Source: Phormidium tenue FACHB-886 (GTDB lineage: Bacteria > Cyanobacteriota > Cyanobacteriia > Elainellales > Elainellaceae). Taken from it: a stretch of DNA of 64,000 nucleotides. This document shows positions 36,192-45,298 of this stretch, piece after piece. The number at the start of each line of letters is the position of its first letter. The first letter of the stretch is position 1. The notes under the pieces were generated by a model that was not told the origin of the DNA, ran no database searches, and worked only from the letters and a program-made list of their open reading frames with translations. The position numbers and the translations under genes were made by a program. The stretch lies in assembly GCF_014764505.1 (NCBI RefSeq), contig NZ_JACXWX010000012.1:1-64000 (forward strand), read 5' to 3'.

Positions 36192-37277
36192 TTACACTCC
36201 CAAAGGATCAGTCAACCAGCCCCGCAGGAAGTAGTAGACCGTTGCCAGATACTCATCAACCACGCGGCTAGTGATCGTCAGCGCTTCAGCACTGGGAATT
36301 AGATCCGTGAGGGCAGCAAGGCGGAGCCCAGCTTGGCTTTGAAACACGTAGAAATCTGTGGGTCGGGGAATGATGCCAAAATTGAGACGGGCAAAGGTGG
36401 AGGCAGCCCGGCGCAAGCCTAGCGCTGGAGTCACAAGGATGATTGGAATGCGAGGACCCTCAGCGGTCGTTGTTGGGATTTCTTGAAAGTTGTTGTCGCA
36501 AATCGCATACACGCGGCAGTCAAACGGGACATTGCCAGGGGTAAGGATTTGACGGACGGCGATCGCGCTGCTGCGGGGATCGATCCCCCGCTCATCTACA
36601 CGGATTTGCTCAGCCGGCACACCGCCCCGCTGCACCAAAAAGTTGACGATCGCCTGCTCAGAGGTGACGTCGGGCTGCGCCAAAATTGGCTGTGGTCCGG
36701 CGCTCACAATCACGATCGGGCTAATTCCCCGCGCTCGTTGTTCGGCATAAAGCTGGCTGGCATACAGCAGCCGCGACTGCAGCGCTACGCTCAGGCCATC
36801 TGCCACATTGCTAAGCTGCGAACGCAGGCGGTAAGCAGGGTTGCTAGGGGCAGTGCCATCCCCTAAAACGACGATAGCAGGGACATCACGATCAACCGGA
36901 CGCTGGCTTAACTCTAGTGCCGATCGCTGCTCTGTTTGGGCGGTTAGCAGGTAGGCAGTTAGCGGCAAGCTGGAGATTAACAAGATCAGCAGAGCTGCCA
37001 TAACCTGAGGACCCCGGACTTTTTTGGTGCCAGCGCTAACGGCGTAACCGAGCAGCAGTAGGGATAACCCCAGAGGGCGCAAAGGAAAAGACAAAATACC
37101 CCACAAGATGCCAACTGTACGATTGGTGGGATCGAAAAACGCCAGCACCAGCAGCAGCACTAGCACCAAACCGCCCAGCCAAGTGAGATACCGCCGGTCG
37201 ATCCAGGTTAGCAATACAAACCGTACCAGGAAATAGATCCCAACCAAGATCAGGATTTGGGTAATTAACTCAAACAT
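36192..37277 (-). CDS. YdcF/ElyC/SanA family protein (DUF218)
   Basis: A 361-residue protein. Two to four N-terminal membrane helices (first 125 residues) are followed by a DUF218 domain with AIVVLGDGTAPSNPAYRLRSQLSNVADGLSVALQSRLL, SPIVIVSAGPQPI, DERGIDPRSSAIAVRQIL and IILVTPALGLRRAASTFARLNF. DUF218 proteins in enterobacteria affect cell-envelope integrity (ElyC, SanA). A similar envelope role is likely but unproven. GGAGGG precedes ATG 37277. Confidence 0.85.
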   Translation of the reverse strand: MFELITQILILVGIYFLVRFVLLTWIDRRYLTWLGGLVLVLLLVLAFFDPTNRTVGILWGILSFPLRPLGLSLLLLGYAVSAGTKKVRGPQVMAALLILLISSLPLTAYLLTAQTEQRSALELSQRPVDRDVPAIVVLGDGTAPSNPAYRLRSQLSNVADGLSVALQSRLLYASQLYAEQRARGISPIVIVSAGPQPILAQPDVTSEQAIVNFLVQRGGVPAEQIRVDERGIDPRSSAIAVRQILTPGNVPFDCRVYAICDNNFQEIPTTTAEGPRIPIILVTPALGLRRAASTFARLNFGIIPRPTDFYVFQSQAGLRLAALTDLIPSAEALTITSRVVDEYLATVYYFLRGWLTDPLGV

Positions 37278-37591
37278 CGTCGCCCTCCCTTACACCACCC
37301 ATAACAAAGCCTGCTGAAGATAGACGCACATATAGCGTGATGGACAAACCTGTTTAACTTTACTCAAACTCTGCTCAGATCAATCACCAAAACAAAAATT
37401 TATTTAGGAAATTTATAGCGCTTCGTACTTGATGAAGAGTATTTTTTGCTGTGTGCCTCATCCCGCGGACCATACAGCAAAAAAACTGCAGGAATTGCTA
37501 TAGAAAGTGGTGTTTCTCTATCTCCTGGGATGCATCCATTGTCAGAGATGGGTGATTCATCCCTGTAGACCTACCGCACCTAAGAGCAGTT

Positions 37592-37674
37592 ATAGCTGTC
37601 GTCAGTGCATTTAGAACATTTTTGTGGGCGTGTGCTCACAAAAATGTTTCTGCTCTAACCGCTCTGGCAGCTAT
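37592..37674. mobile_element. possible MITE-like imperfect palindrome
   Basis: The ends ATAGCTG (37592-37598) and CAGCTAT (37668-37674) are inverted copies. The centre has a near-perfect 17-bp stem (AACATTTTTGTGGGC with GCTCACAAAAATGTT) around GTGT. The 83-base element has no coding capacity. Short palindromes with matched ends are typical of MITEs, but no second copy is present in this window. Confidence 0.35.
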
Positions 37675-37684
37675 TATGAAGCAC

Positions 37685-37710
37685 AAAAAAAAGGGCGAAC
37701 TCTTCACCCT
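37685..37710 (-). terminator. Rho-independent terminator of the sugar transferase gene
   Basis: Read on the minus strand, AGGGTGAA and TTCGCCCT pair around GAG and are followed by a run of seven T. It lies 49 bases past the stop of the sugar transferase gene. Confidence 0.85.
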
Positions 37711-37758
37711 GTTTGTTCACGCACAAGTTACTGAAAGCACTGCCCAACTCCAGCGCCT

Positions 37759-38439
37759 CTAGAAGGCACCTGCCCGCTTCGTTAGCAGAACCGCTAGCGT
37801 TTTACCGATGATTGCCAGATCGTAGAAAGGAGTCCACAGCAATTGGTAGCGCAGATCCAGTTTGACGACCTCTTCAAAATCTCGTACGGCAGATCGCCCA
37901 CTGATTTGCCATTCACCTGTTAGCCCTGGCTTGACGTTGAGGCGCTTCCAGTGGTGATCGTCATAGTGAATTACTTCATCGTAAGTCGGGGGGCGGGTTC
38001 CTACCAGGCTCATTTCGCTGATTAAGACGTTCCAGAACTGTGGAAATTCATCGAGGCTGGTCTTGCGAAGGAAGCGCCCTACGCGGGTGACTCTGGGATC
38101 TTTTTGATTCTTGAAAAAGAACCCTTTAACTTCATTTGGAACCGAACCCTTAAGGGCATCGGCGTTCTGCACCATCGATCGAAATTTATGAACAACGATC
38201 GGCCGACCCTGTAACCCATAGCGCACCTGGCTGTAGAAGATTGCTCCAGGGCTATCAAGCTTAATGGCAATTGCAACCGGGACAAAAATAATTGCTAGAA
38301 CCAGCAGCCCGATCACTGCGCCAACAATATCTAGCAGCCGCTTCGTCAGACAGAGCGTAGAAGGGTGTGGTGGTTCAACGCTGATGGGAAAGCGAACCTG
38401 GCTCGCTGCTACTGCTGCCGGGATTGGGAAATCATTCAT
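37759..38439 (-). CDS. sugar transferase (WcaJ/PglC-like initiating polyisoprenyl-phosphate glycosyltransferase)
   Basis: A 226-residue protein with the bacterial sugar transferase domain: one membrane or re-entrant helix ([33 protein letters not shown]), then [58 protein letters not shown] and [16 protein letters not shown]. It moves a sugar-phosphate onto undecaprenyl phosphate, the first step in exopolysaccharide or similar glycan synthesis. No other polysaccharide genes are adjacent, so the product is unknown. Two in-frame-looking ATGs overlap at 38435-38439, and 38439 fits the frame. Confidence 0.92.
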   Translation of the reverse strand: MNDFPIPAAVAASQVRFPISVEPPHPSTLCLTKRLLDIVGAVIGLLVLAIIFVPVAIAIKLDSPGAIFYSQVRYGLQGRPIVVHKFRSMVQNADALKGSVPNEVKGFFFKNQKDPRVTRVGRFLRKTSLDEFPQFWNVLISEMSLVGTRPPTYDEVIHYDDHHWKRLNVKPGLTGEWQISGRSAVRDFEEVVKLDLRYQLLWTPFYDLAIIGKTLAVLLTKRAGAF

Positions 38440-39142
38440 TGTGGTAGTGCTGCGGGAATAATAGCCGAAAAAATACTTACAGATTTCTTCTGTTAAGTTA
38501 GTGTAAAGCAGTGTTTGTACTGACTTTAAACGAATTTTTAGAGAAGTAGTTACTTCAGACGAAGAGTTTGCAGAATCTTTTTATTCCAACCGTAGAAAAA
38601 GATGAAACCAAAGTTCTGCGCAGAAGCAGCCTGACCCAGAAAGCTCATGCTACTGAGATATGCATAAGCCTTAGAGCATCTGCTGTTAATTTAACCAAGC
38701 CAATCCACCGCCTAAACTTCAGCCTAGACTGGCTCGTTAAGTCATTAAAGAAGCCGTAAATATACCAAGCTAGCTTCGACTACCCGTATATTCAGCAGCG
38801 AGCTAGAATGTTATTTTTTATACACCCTGATTGGCTTTAGTATTGAATGCTTAATCTAGAGAACTTGCTTTGCTAGATATTAAGCTTTCAACCCGCCGCG
38901 ATGACACGCTAAAGAGTTAACCATCAGCTGCAGCTTTAACGCATCTACCGAAAGTCTTTCCCTTCAACTCAATCGCGTAATTACTTTAAATAATTACTCT
39001 AAACACTAGTTAACCATCAATCTATGGAAGTTGTCCGTATTAGGCAATGCTAAATCTATTTATTCAGCTTATACAGCAGGGGCGATCGGCTAGATTCAGC
39101 TGACTTTACAAGTGTCCAAACAAGCGTCAAACAAGCGTCCAA
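38440..39142. other. intergenic region without a recognisable gene
   Basis: About 700 AT-rich bases. A plus-strand frame of 63 codons (38568-38759) has no ribosome site and no recognisable features. The region presumably contains the sugar transferase promoter at its left side. I see no RNA gene. Confidence 0.5.
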
Positions 39143-39964
39143 TTAGGACTGTCCTGTTAACAGTGGGAAAAAATGACCTACAGGACCCTGCCCTTTGCCG
39201 ATTCGCAGAGCATGCTGCAATGCGCTCGTCACATAGGCTTTGGCTTTTTTTGTAGCCGTTAGGCTATCTTGCCCGATCGCCAAATTTGCCGCAATTGCAG
39301 CTGAGAGCGTGCAGCCTGTGCCGTGGGTGTCAGTCGTCTCTACCGTTTCAGTTTGTAGAACTTCGAGCCGATCGCCGTCAAACCAGACATCTACTCCGCG
39401 CAGATCGCCGACCATGCCGCCGCCTTTAACCAACACTGCCTTTGATCCCAGCAACCAGATCGCTTGAGCAGCATCTTGCATATCCTTCAGCGTCTCAATC
39501 TGCTGACCGCTCAAAATCTGAGCTTCGTAGCGGTTGGGTGTAAGAACGGCAGCCAATGGAATCAGCCGATCGCGTAAAGTCGCAACTGCAGCATTATCAA
39601 TTAGCTGCGCACCCGTGCGAGACACCATCACCGGGTCAATTACTAGCGCAGAGAGAGCGATCGCTTCTATCTGCGCCGCCACCGCTGTCATGATCTCCTG
39701 ATTCAGCAGCATGCCTGTTTTTGCCGCCTGAATCCCAATGTCTTCTGCCACTGCAGCAATTTGGGCCGTCACTGCTTCCGGTGGCAGCGCATCGACTCGC
39801 GTCACGGTCAGTGTGTTTTGTGCCGTGACGCAGGTTAAAGCACTCGTGCCATGAATGCGGTGAAACGCGAACGTCCGTAGATCAGCCTGAATCCCTGCAC
39901 CACCGCCGCTGTCCGAGCCGGCGATCGTCATTGCAACAGGGAGCGGAGAATAAGAACCAGTCAT
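39143..39964 (-). CDS. thiD: hydroxymethylpyrimidine/phosphomethylpyrimidine kinase
   Basis: A 273-residue ribokinase-fold enzyme: AMTIAGSDSGGGAGIQADLRTFAFHRIHGTSALTCVTAQNT at the start, VIDPVMVSRTGAQL in the middle, KAVLVKGGG, then the catalytic loop TDTHGTGCTLSAAIAANLA. It makes HMP pyrophosphate for thiamine synthesis. No TPP riboswitch is visible upstream. The short leader instead has AAGGTTAGGAAC twice (40018-40029 and 40038-40049). Confidence 0.93.
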   Translation of the reverse strand: MTGSYSPLPVAMTIAGSDSGGGAGIQADLRTFAFHRIHGTSALTCVTAQNTLTVTRVDALPPEAVTAQIAAVAEDIGIQAAKTGMLLNQEIMTAVAAQIEAIALSALVIDPVMVSRTGAQLIDNAAVATLRDRLIPLAAVLTPNRYEAQILSGQQIETLKDMQDAAQAIWLLGSKAVLVKGGGMVGDLRGVDVWFDGDRLEVLQTETVETTDTHGTGCTLSAAIAANLAIGQDSLTATKKAKAYVTSALQHALRIGKGQGPVGHFFPLLTGQS

Positions 39965-40017
39965 GGGTCAATGAAGAATGAAAAACAACAGAACCGCAGG
40001 GCAAAAGCCCAAAAAAC

Positions 40018-40049
40018 AAGGTTAGGAACCCCAAAATAAGGTTAGGAAC
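40018..40049. repeat. direct repeat between thiD and the P450 gene
   Basis: AAGGTTAGGAAC occurs twice, starting 20 bases apart, in the roughly 100-base space upstream of thiD. It could be a duplicated protein-binding site or chance. Confidence 0.5.
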
Positions 40050-40067
40050 TAAGAGCGCAAACAAAGC

Positions 40068-41453
40068 TTACAGGACGGCAGCAGCCTTCGTCTCTGATTG
40101 TCTCAGCTCTTTCACCGTCAAATTGATGCCGCCTTTAGGCGCAACCGTTACCCCTCGCCGCATAGGTTTCACAGGGCGATCGTCTGCCAACGCCAGATGA
40201 TAGTTCGTCAGGATTGTTGCTAGCGCCAGCTTCATCTCAAACAAAGCGAACGCTGCCCCAATGCAGCGGCGGTTGCTGCCGCCAAACGGCAAATATTCAT
40301 AGGGGGAATATTGCCGCTCCAAAAAGCGTTCTGGCTTAAACTGCCGCGGATTGGGATAGAGGTCTTCGCGCTGGTGGATCAGATAGATACAAGGGGTGAG
40401 CATGGTTTCTGGCTCAAAGTCATAGCCCATCACCTGCACAGACGCTTTAGCAATTCGGATTTCGGTGATGAGCGCGACCGGATAAATTCGCAGCGTTTCG
40501 GCACAGACAGCACTGAGATAGGGAGCACGGGCGATCGCCAGGGGTTCTGGATCGCTGCCCAAGGCTTGCAGTTCTGCCAGCACTTTTTCCCGTACATCGG
40601 GCAATTGATGAATCCAATACAGCGCCCAGCTCAAAGCGGTTGCTGTAGTTTCGTGTCCTGCCAGCAGCAGGGTAATGAGTTCATCGCGCAGTTCTTCATC
40701 GGTCATGGACTGTCCGGTTTCATCCTGTGCAGACAGCAGTAGATTCAAAATATCCGATCGCTGTGGGTCAAAATTAGCGCGGCGTTCCTGGATCTCGGCA
40801 TACAGCAGCGTATCAATTTCCTGCTTCATGCGGTTAAACTTAGCGCCCGGCGTCCAGGGTCCTAAATCTTTTTGCAGCAGCGGAAACAGCCCCATTGCAA
40901 ACCCAAATCGAGAGGCAGTCAGCTTCAAAAAATTATCCAGCACGGATTTGAGCTGCTCATATCGATCGGTTTGGGGGTGATCGCCTTCTGCCAAGCCAAA
41001 CACTGCTTGCATGATCACCCGCAGCGAAATTTCTTGCATAGCCGGACGGACACTAAACGGTACTCCGGGCTTCCACTGCTGGGTGACGCGCTCGGTAATT
41101 TGACAAATTATTTCTCCATACGCCCGCATCCGTTCGCCGTGGAAAGGCGGCATAATTAGCTGCCGCTGTCGCTGATGCCGTTCGCCATCTAGCAGCAGCA
41201 GCGAGTTGTCTCCTAGCGTGCGTCGTAGTATCCAGTTTGCCCGTCCTGAATCAAAGCTACCGATCGGTGCTGTGAACAGTTGCTCAACCGCTTTTGGGTC
41301 ATTAAAAAATACGAATGGGTGACTTGTGCCAAAATCGAGTGCAAAACAATCGCCATAGCGATGAGCGCACTCATCTAGATACTCGATCGGTTGAATAATC
41401 CAGCGCAACAGGTTCCACAGGGCAGGGGTCTGAGAAGAGGGCGGGCGATTCAT
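40068..41453 (-). CDS. cytochrome P450 (CYP110-like)
   Basis: About 461 residues. Typical P450 landmarks are present: the I-helix oxygen-binding LLLAGHETTATALSWAL, the K-helix ETLRIYP, the PERF segment (FKPERFLERQYSPYEYLPFG) and the haem loop FGGSNRRCIGAAFALFEMK with the cysteine ligand. Overall similarity to the CYP110 group, common in cyanobacteria, is my impression. Members oxidise fatty acids or terpenes, and the substrate here is unknown. No ferredoxin or terpene cyclase is adjacent. ATG 41453 is preferred. A GTG at 41477 is also in frame. Confidence 0.9.
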   Translation of the reverse strand: MNRPPSSQTPALWNLLRWIIQPIEYLDECAHRYGDCFALDFGTSHPFVFFNDPKAVEQLFTAPIGSFDSGRANWILRRTLGDNSLLLLDGERHQRQRQLIMPPFHGERMRAYGEIICQITERVTQQWKPGVPFSVRPAMQEISLRVIMQAVFGLAEGDHPQTDRYEQLKSVLDNFLKLTASRFGFAMGLFPLLQKDLGPWTPGAKFNRMKQEIDTLLYAEIQERRANFDPQRSDILNLLLSAQDETGQSMTDEELRDELITLLLAGHETTATALSWALYWIHQLPDVREKVLAELQALGSDPEPLAIARAPYLSAVCAETLRIYPVALITEIRIAKASVQVMGYDFEPETMLTPCIYLIHQREDLYPNPRQFKPERFLERQYSPYEYLPFGGSNRRCIGAAFALFEMKLALATILTNYHLALADDRPVKPMRRGVTVAPKGGINLTVKELRQSETKAAAVL

Positions 41454-41584
41454 GATAGCTCTGCGCGATACACACACTCTTACTGTAGAAGAGGGGATTT
41501 AATTTGGGTGAGGTTCCGCAAGAGCAAATTCTTTTAGGCGCTTCCCTATATTTCTTTCCAAAGAGCCGTGTCAACAGGTATGGG

Positions 41585-41600
41585 AACCGCTACAGCGGTT
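41585..41600. terminator. short hairpin downstream of cnaT
   Basis: AACCGC and GCGGTT pair around TACA, 56 bases past the cnaT stop on the minus strand. No T-run follows, so its role as a terminator is weakly supported. Confidence 0.35.
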
Positions 41601-41655
41601 GCTATAGTTTTGGCATGAGCCAGGCTTTTGCATATTTGTTGCATGGGCAAGCCGC

Positions 41656-42738
41656 TTATCCGCTGCGATCGCCCACCAAACTCGGTGCAAACAGCTTCAC
41701 TGCTTTTCTCAGCTCGATCAAGGTTTGTAGCGCTTCACCGCTCATTAGCAGGGCTCTGGCTTTTTCAAGTCCTGCGCTCATGTCAGTGCAAACGCCGCTC
41801 TGCCATAGGAAAAAGCCACCGCTCCAGACAGCAGAGTCCATTAGCGGTGAAGCAGTTCCGTTTAGGACTGCCTGAAGGTTAGCAATATAAGCTTCGGTAG
41901 AGTCTAGAGGCACATCTGTGTCAGCCAGCCCGTAATCTCGCGGGTGCAGCAGCAGTCGTTCAAACGGTGGCTCGGTGTCGGGTCGGTGAACACCCACAAT
42001 GCAGGTACGATCGCGGGGGAGATCACAGCTTCCTTCCAACCCTTTAATTGTGATGTAACGCTGTACTCCACGCAGTGCCGCCGCTATGCTGCCCATTTCT
42101 TCGGTCGGCGGATGCACATAGCCCGATGCCACGATCGCTTCTCCCGCATAAGGACACCAAAACAGCTCGACGGTGGCAAACGGCGGACGCTTGCCCAACT
42201 GCTCCCGGTAGGGCACAATGTCTTCCGCTAAAGGAAAATGGTTGGGCAAATAGACAAATCCCAGTTTTGTTTTGGCAAAGACCTGCTGTACCTGTTCCAA
42301 CGGCAGTGTCGTCCAGTCCACTGCCAAGTACTGCCAAATTTCCACCAGCGGTAGCCCTTCTTTGGTGGGCATCCGCCGTCCGCCGTGCAGCACCACCGGA
42401 CAACCTACCGTTGCCAGCAGCAGCGCCACGATCGGCGTAACCGGAGCGGTACGCGATCGCCCATCATAGGGGCTTCCTATGACCACAGGCAGGTAAGGGG
42501 CGGCAAATGGCATCAGCTTTGGACCTAGCGCATCGTAGGCATCCAACATGCCTGCCAGCTCTTCCCCTGTCGGGCGTTTGATGCGATGGGCGATCATAAA
42601 GGCACCAATTTGGGCAGGCGTTGCTTCTTTGAGCAGCATCATTTCAGTCGCCGCTGCTGCCTCTGCGCGGGTCAAATCTTTACTGGTATGGGCACCGCTG
42701 CCCACTTTGCGGAGCAGATCTCGAAACACATTACTCAT
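41656..42738 (-). CDS. cnaT: CnaT-like protein (anthranilate phosphoribosyltransferase family)
   Basis: A 360-residue relative of anthranilate phosphoribosyltransferase, with the N-terminal helical domain (EAAAATEMMLLKEATPAQIGAFMIAHRIKRPTGEELAGMLDAYDAL) and a glycine-rich HGGRRMPTKEGLP in place of the TrpD substrate loop. In Anabaena PCC 7120 the protein CnaT, encoded next to ntcB, belongs to this group and is needed for expression of nitrate-assimilation genes. Here the gene lies downstream of the ntcB-like gene in the same direction, about 190 bases away. This context supports CnaT rather than a tryptophan enzyme. The biochemical activity is unknown. Confidence 0.8.
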   Translation of the reverse strand: MSNVFRDLLRKVGSGAHTSKDLTRAEAAAATEMMLLKEATPAQIGAFMIAHRIKRPTGEELAGMLDAYDALGPKLMPFAAPYLPVVIGSPYDGRSRTAPVTPIVALLLATVGCPVVLHGGRRMPTKEGLPLVEIWQYLAVDWTTLPLEQVQQVFAKTKLGFVYLPNHFPLAEDIVPYREQLGKRPPFATVELFWCPYAGEAIVASGYVHPPTEEMGSIAAALRGVQRYITIKGLEGSCDLPRDRTCIVGVHRPDTEPPFERLLLHPRDYGLADTDVPLDSTEAYIANLQAVLNGTASPLMDSAVWSGGFFLWQSGVCTDMSAGLEKARALLMSGEALQTLIELRKAVKLFAPSLVGDRSG

Positions 42739-42930
42739 GAGCTGTTCTGCAGGTCAGGTGAGGGAGAATACGGCAGCAGGATATCTAGTATCGATCGAAA
42801 ACACTACCGATTGAATAACGACTACCATCAGGCGGTGCTGTTTAAGGCAAGCTAGGCTACAAAATGTCGGCATCTACAGCGATCGGCAATTTTCTACAAT
42901 TAAAAGCTTAAGCGCCTAAAAACTAAGCGC

Positions 42931-43857
42931 CTAAAAGCTAAGCGCCGACGGCTGCAAGTTTAGCTGTGTCTTAACAAGCTGCTGTACTAGCGCCCGGAAA
43001 TGCTCAATCGGCGGAATATCAAGCCGATCTTGCGAAGTAACCAGTACCACCTGACGGCTCAGCACTGGATCTTCGGTGGGGCGGATCACCAAGGTTGGAT
43101 CAGTGTGGACATCGAGCAGTGCCGATCGGGGCAGCAGTGCCGTCAGCTCTCCCTGACGCACCATGCCCCGGAAGCCATCCAGCGTATTCAGCTCAATTGC
43201 GGGCTTCAGCGTTAGCGATTTGCGCTGAAACTGCTCCTGGACAAGGCGCTGCATACCATAGCCGTCTTTAAACACCACCTGCGGATAATCAGCGATCGCC
43301 TCCCAGGGGACGCGGCTATATCGCGTTAGGGGGTGGTTAGCTGCCATCAGCACCTCCACGGGCTCGTCATAGAGGACATCCACCACCATTTCAGGGCTAG
43401 CCGTCAAAAATCGGTTATTCATGACGATCGCCACATCTACTAAGCCATCTTTTAGAACTTTAAGGGCGCGATCGCTCCCCAGTGAGGTGACTCGCAGCTG
43501 CACAGCTGGATAATCTTCGCAGAACTGCTGCAGCACGGGCGGCAAAAAATGAGCCGAAACCGAGTGGATTGCCGCCACACAAAGCTCTGGCTGCTTCCCC
43601 GCCAGGAGATCGGCAAGCTCGGTCGTGGCAGTCTGCCACTCTTGGCAAATTCTGCGAGCGCGAGGCAAAAACCGTTCTCCGGCAAGCGTCAGCTTTGCCT
43701 GAGAAGTGCGGTGAAATAGCGGCAATCCCAGCTCTGCCTCTAGCCCCTGGATCTGGCGGCTAATGGTGGGCTGGGTCACTTTACAGCGCTGTGTTGCCTG
43801 CTGAAAACTTCCGGCTTCTGCCACCGCTAAAAAAGCCTGCAACTGCTCTAGGCGCAT
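42931..43857 (-). CDS. ntcB: LysR-family nitrate-assimilation regulator NtcB
   Basis: About 308 residues. The helix-turn-helix is at the N-terminus (MRLEQLQAFLAVAEAGSFQ, then RCKVTQPTISRQIQGLEAELGLPLFHR), with the LysR effector domain behind (SVSAHFLPPVLQQFCEDYPAVQLRVTSLGSDRALKVLKDGLVDVAIV). These segments match my recollection of NtcB, which activates nitrate/nitrite genes when nitrogen is limiting. ATG 43857 is chosen because homologues start MRLEQLQ and because the predicted transcript start (about 43905) lies downstream of the longer frame's start (43908). The neighbour cnaT and the upstream NtcA site agree with this identity. Confidence 0.8.
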   Translation of the reverse strand: MRLEQLQAFLAVAEAGSFQQATQRCKVTQPTISRQIQGLEAELGLPLFHRTSQAKLTLAGERFLPRARRICQEWQTATTELADLLAGKQPELCVAAIHSVSAHFLPPVLQQFCEDYPAVQLRVTSLGSDRALKVLKDGLVDVAIVMNNRFLTASPEMVVDVLYDEPVEVLMAANHPLTRYSRVPWEAIADYPQVVFKDGYGMQRLVQEQFQRKSLTLKPAIELNTLDGFRGMVRQGELTALLPRSALLDVHTDPTLVIRPTEDPVLSRQVVLVTSQDRLDIPPIEHFRALVQQLVKTQLNLQPSALSF

Positions 43858-43911
43858 AAGATCGTCAGTAATTGGGATGCGGAGTGCCACTAAAGTGCAA
43901 TCTCCCACTGT

Positions 43912-43953
43912 AAATTACGAGAATTATGAGGTCAGCTTGGTATAGCGGATTAC
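43912..43953 (-). promoter_or_regulatory. NtcA-activated class II promoter of ntcB
   Basis: On the minus strand GTA-ATCCGCTA-TAC (43953-43940) is a perfect GTAN8TAC NtcA box. Exactly 22 bases further, TAATTT (43917-43912) fits the TAN3T -10 element. This is the standard spacing of NtcA-activated cyanobacterial promoters. Transcription would start near 43905, giving an untranslated leader of about 50 bases. The intergenic region is shared with the divergent glycerate kinase gene. Confidence 0.85.
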
Positions 43954-44184
43954 CATCGCTCATCCATCGCCTCAATCTTACGTTAAATTGTTGCTACTTA
44001 AAGATTAATTAAGTTTTTGATGCTGCTTAAGTTAAAGGATAAATTTTGAATGCTCAAGCAGTGGCATATTTTTATATAGTGCTAGGCGCAGATTTAGGAA
44101 GAACATTCTGATGAAAGCTCGAGCAGCTGAGCTTTTCCCTAAAAACAATTCAGGCGCATAGCGTCACAAAAGCAGGTATAGCCG

Positions 44185-45282
44185 TTGACCCATTTTGCTG
44201 ATCCGGGTGATTTTGAGCGTGATCCTCAGCTCCATGCAGCGCTATCTGAGCTGGCAGCCGGACGATCGCTGCCGATTGACTTTCTCACCGCTCATTGGTG
44301 TGCCCATCTGCAGCCTGCTTGGATGGCTGCAGCACAGGTGGAGACTGCAGAAGATGCCAGAACTACCGTGGAAGCACACGCCAGCCGATTTCGGGCTGTC
44401 TATCCCACCCTTGAAACCTTCTGTCGGCAAACATTAGGCTGGGAAACCTGTCCCATGGAGCTACTTTGGCAACTGTGGTTGCCGCTGGCGACGCAGCTTG
44501 TGAGCTGGCATCAGCAGATTAATCAATCTGGAGTGGAGCAGCGTCCTTTAGTACAAGGCATTTTGGGCGGGCAGGGAACTGGCAAAACAACGCTAGCTGC
44601 GATTTTGAGGCAAGTCTTGCAACACTGGGATCTCCAGCTCTGTCAGATCTCAATCGACGATTTGTATAAATCCTATGCGGATCGCCTCTACCTACAGCAG
44701 CAAGATCCACGCTTTCGCTGGCGCGGACCGCCGGGAACGCACGATGTACAGCTAGGGCTGTCTGTGCTGCAGCAGCTACGAAACAGGCAGTTTCCGGTTA
44801 CGGTGCCCCGCTTTGATAAGTCGGCCTGGCAGGGCATGGGCGATCGCACAACCCCAGAAACGATTCTCTATGCAGATATTGTGCTGTTTGAAGGGTGGTT
44901 TGTCGGCGTGCAGCCGATCGAGCCGGCAGCGTTTGAAACCGCTCCGCCCCCGATCAATACGGCTGCCGATCGCGATTTTGCCCGCAAGGTTAATGCTAAC
45001 TTAGCTGCCTATCTGCCGCTCTGGGCATTGCTCGATCGTTTACTGATCCTGAAGCCTACAGACTACCGTTTTAGCCAGCAGTGGCGCAAGCAGGCAGAGC
45101 AGCGCCTCACTGCATCAGGGCGATCGGCTATGTTGGATGCAAAAATTGAGCAGTTTGTTGAATATTTTTGGCGATCGCTGCATCCAGAGCTATTCATTTC
45201 CCCGCTGCTGCCCGAGGCGGATTTGGTAATTGAAATCGATGTAGATCATCAGCCAATAGCCGTTTATCATCCGCTGTCGTGA
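44185..45282 (+). CDS. D-glycerate 3-kinase (plant/cyanobacterial type)
   Basis: A 365-residue kinase. The P-loop is ILGGQGTGKTTLA (about 130-142), followed by ISIDDLYKSYADRLYLQQQDPRFRWRGPPGTHDVQL, the family's substrate region, and VPRFDKSAWQGMGDRT and VLFEGWFVGVQP (Walker B-like). It turns glycerate into 3-phosphoglycerate, the last step of photorespiration. It starts with TTG 44185: an in-frame stop lies two codons upstream and CAGG is eight bases ahead. It shares its upstream region with ntcB and is convergent with the glycosyltransferase. Confidence 0.88.
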   Translation: MTHFADPGDFERDPQLHAALSELAAGRSLPIDFLTAHWCAHLQPAWMAAAQVETAEDARTTVEAHASRFRAVYPTLETFCRQTLGWETCPMELLWQLWLPLATQLVSWHQQINQSGVEQRPLVQGILGGQGTGKTTLAAILRQVLQHWDLQLCQISIDDLYKSYADRLYLQQQDPRFRWRGPPGTHDVQLGLSVLQQLRNRQFPVTVPRFDKSAWQGMGDRTTPETILYADIVLFEGWFVGVQPIEPAAFETAPPPINTAADRDFARKVNANLAAYLPLWALLDRLLILKPTDYRFSQQWRKQAEQRLTASGRSAMLDAKIEQFVEYFWRSLHPELFISPLLPEADLVIEIDVDHQPIAVYHPLS

Positions 45283-45298
45283 AGCTGTTCAAGGCGCT

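Larger units (their letters stand above)
37278..37758. other. intergenic region with several inverted repeats
   Basis: 480 bases without a gene hold three inverted structures: a stem TTTTTTGCTGT/ACAGCAAAAAA at 37442-37484 inside a longer weak palindrome with ends TATAGC/GCTATA (37414 and 37502), the palindrome at 37592-37674, and the terminator at 37685-37710. Confidence 0.6.

Noticed and set aside
38568-38759. Plus-strand frame of 63 codons in the gap before thiD
   Set aside because: No ribosome site, no recognisable motif, AT-rich unconserved-looking sequence.
39965-40067. TPP riboswitch upstream of thiD
   Set aside because: The leader is only about 100 bases, holds a simple direct repeat and shows no CTGAGA-type thi-box core.
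41656-42738. Tryptophan-pathway anthranilate phosphoribosyltransferase (trpD)
   Set aside because: The substrate loop differs from TrpD and the gene adjoins ntcB, matching CnaT of nitrate-using cyanobacteria.
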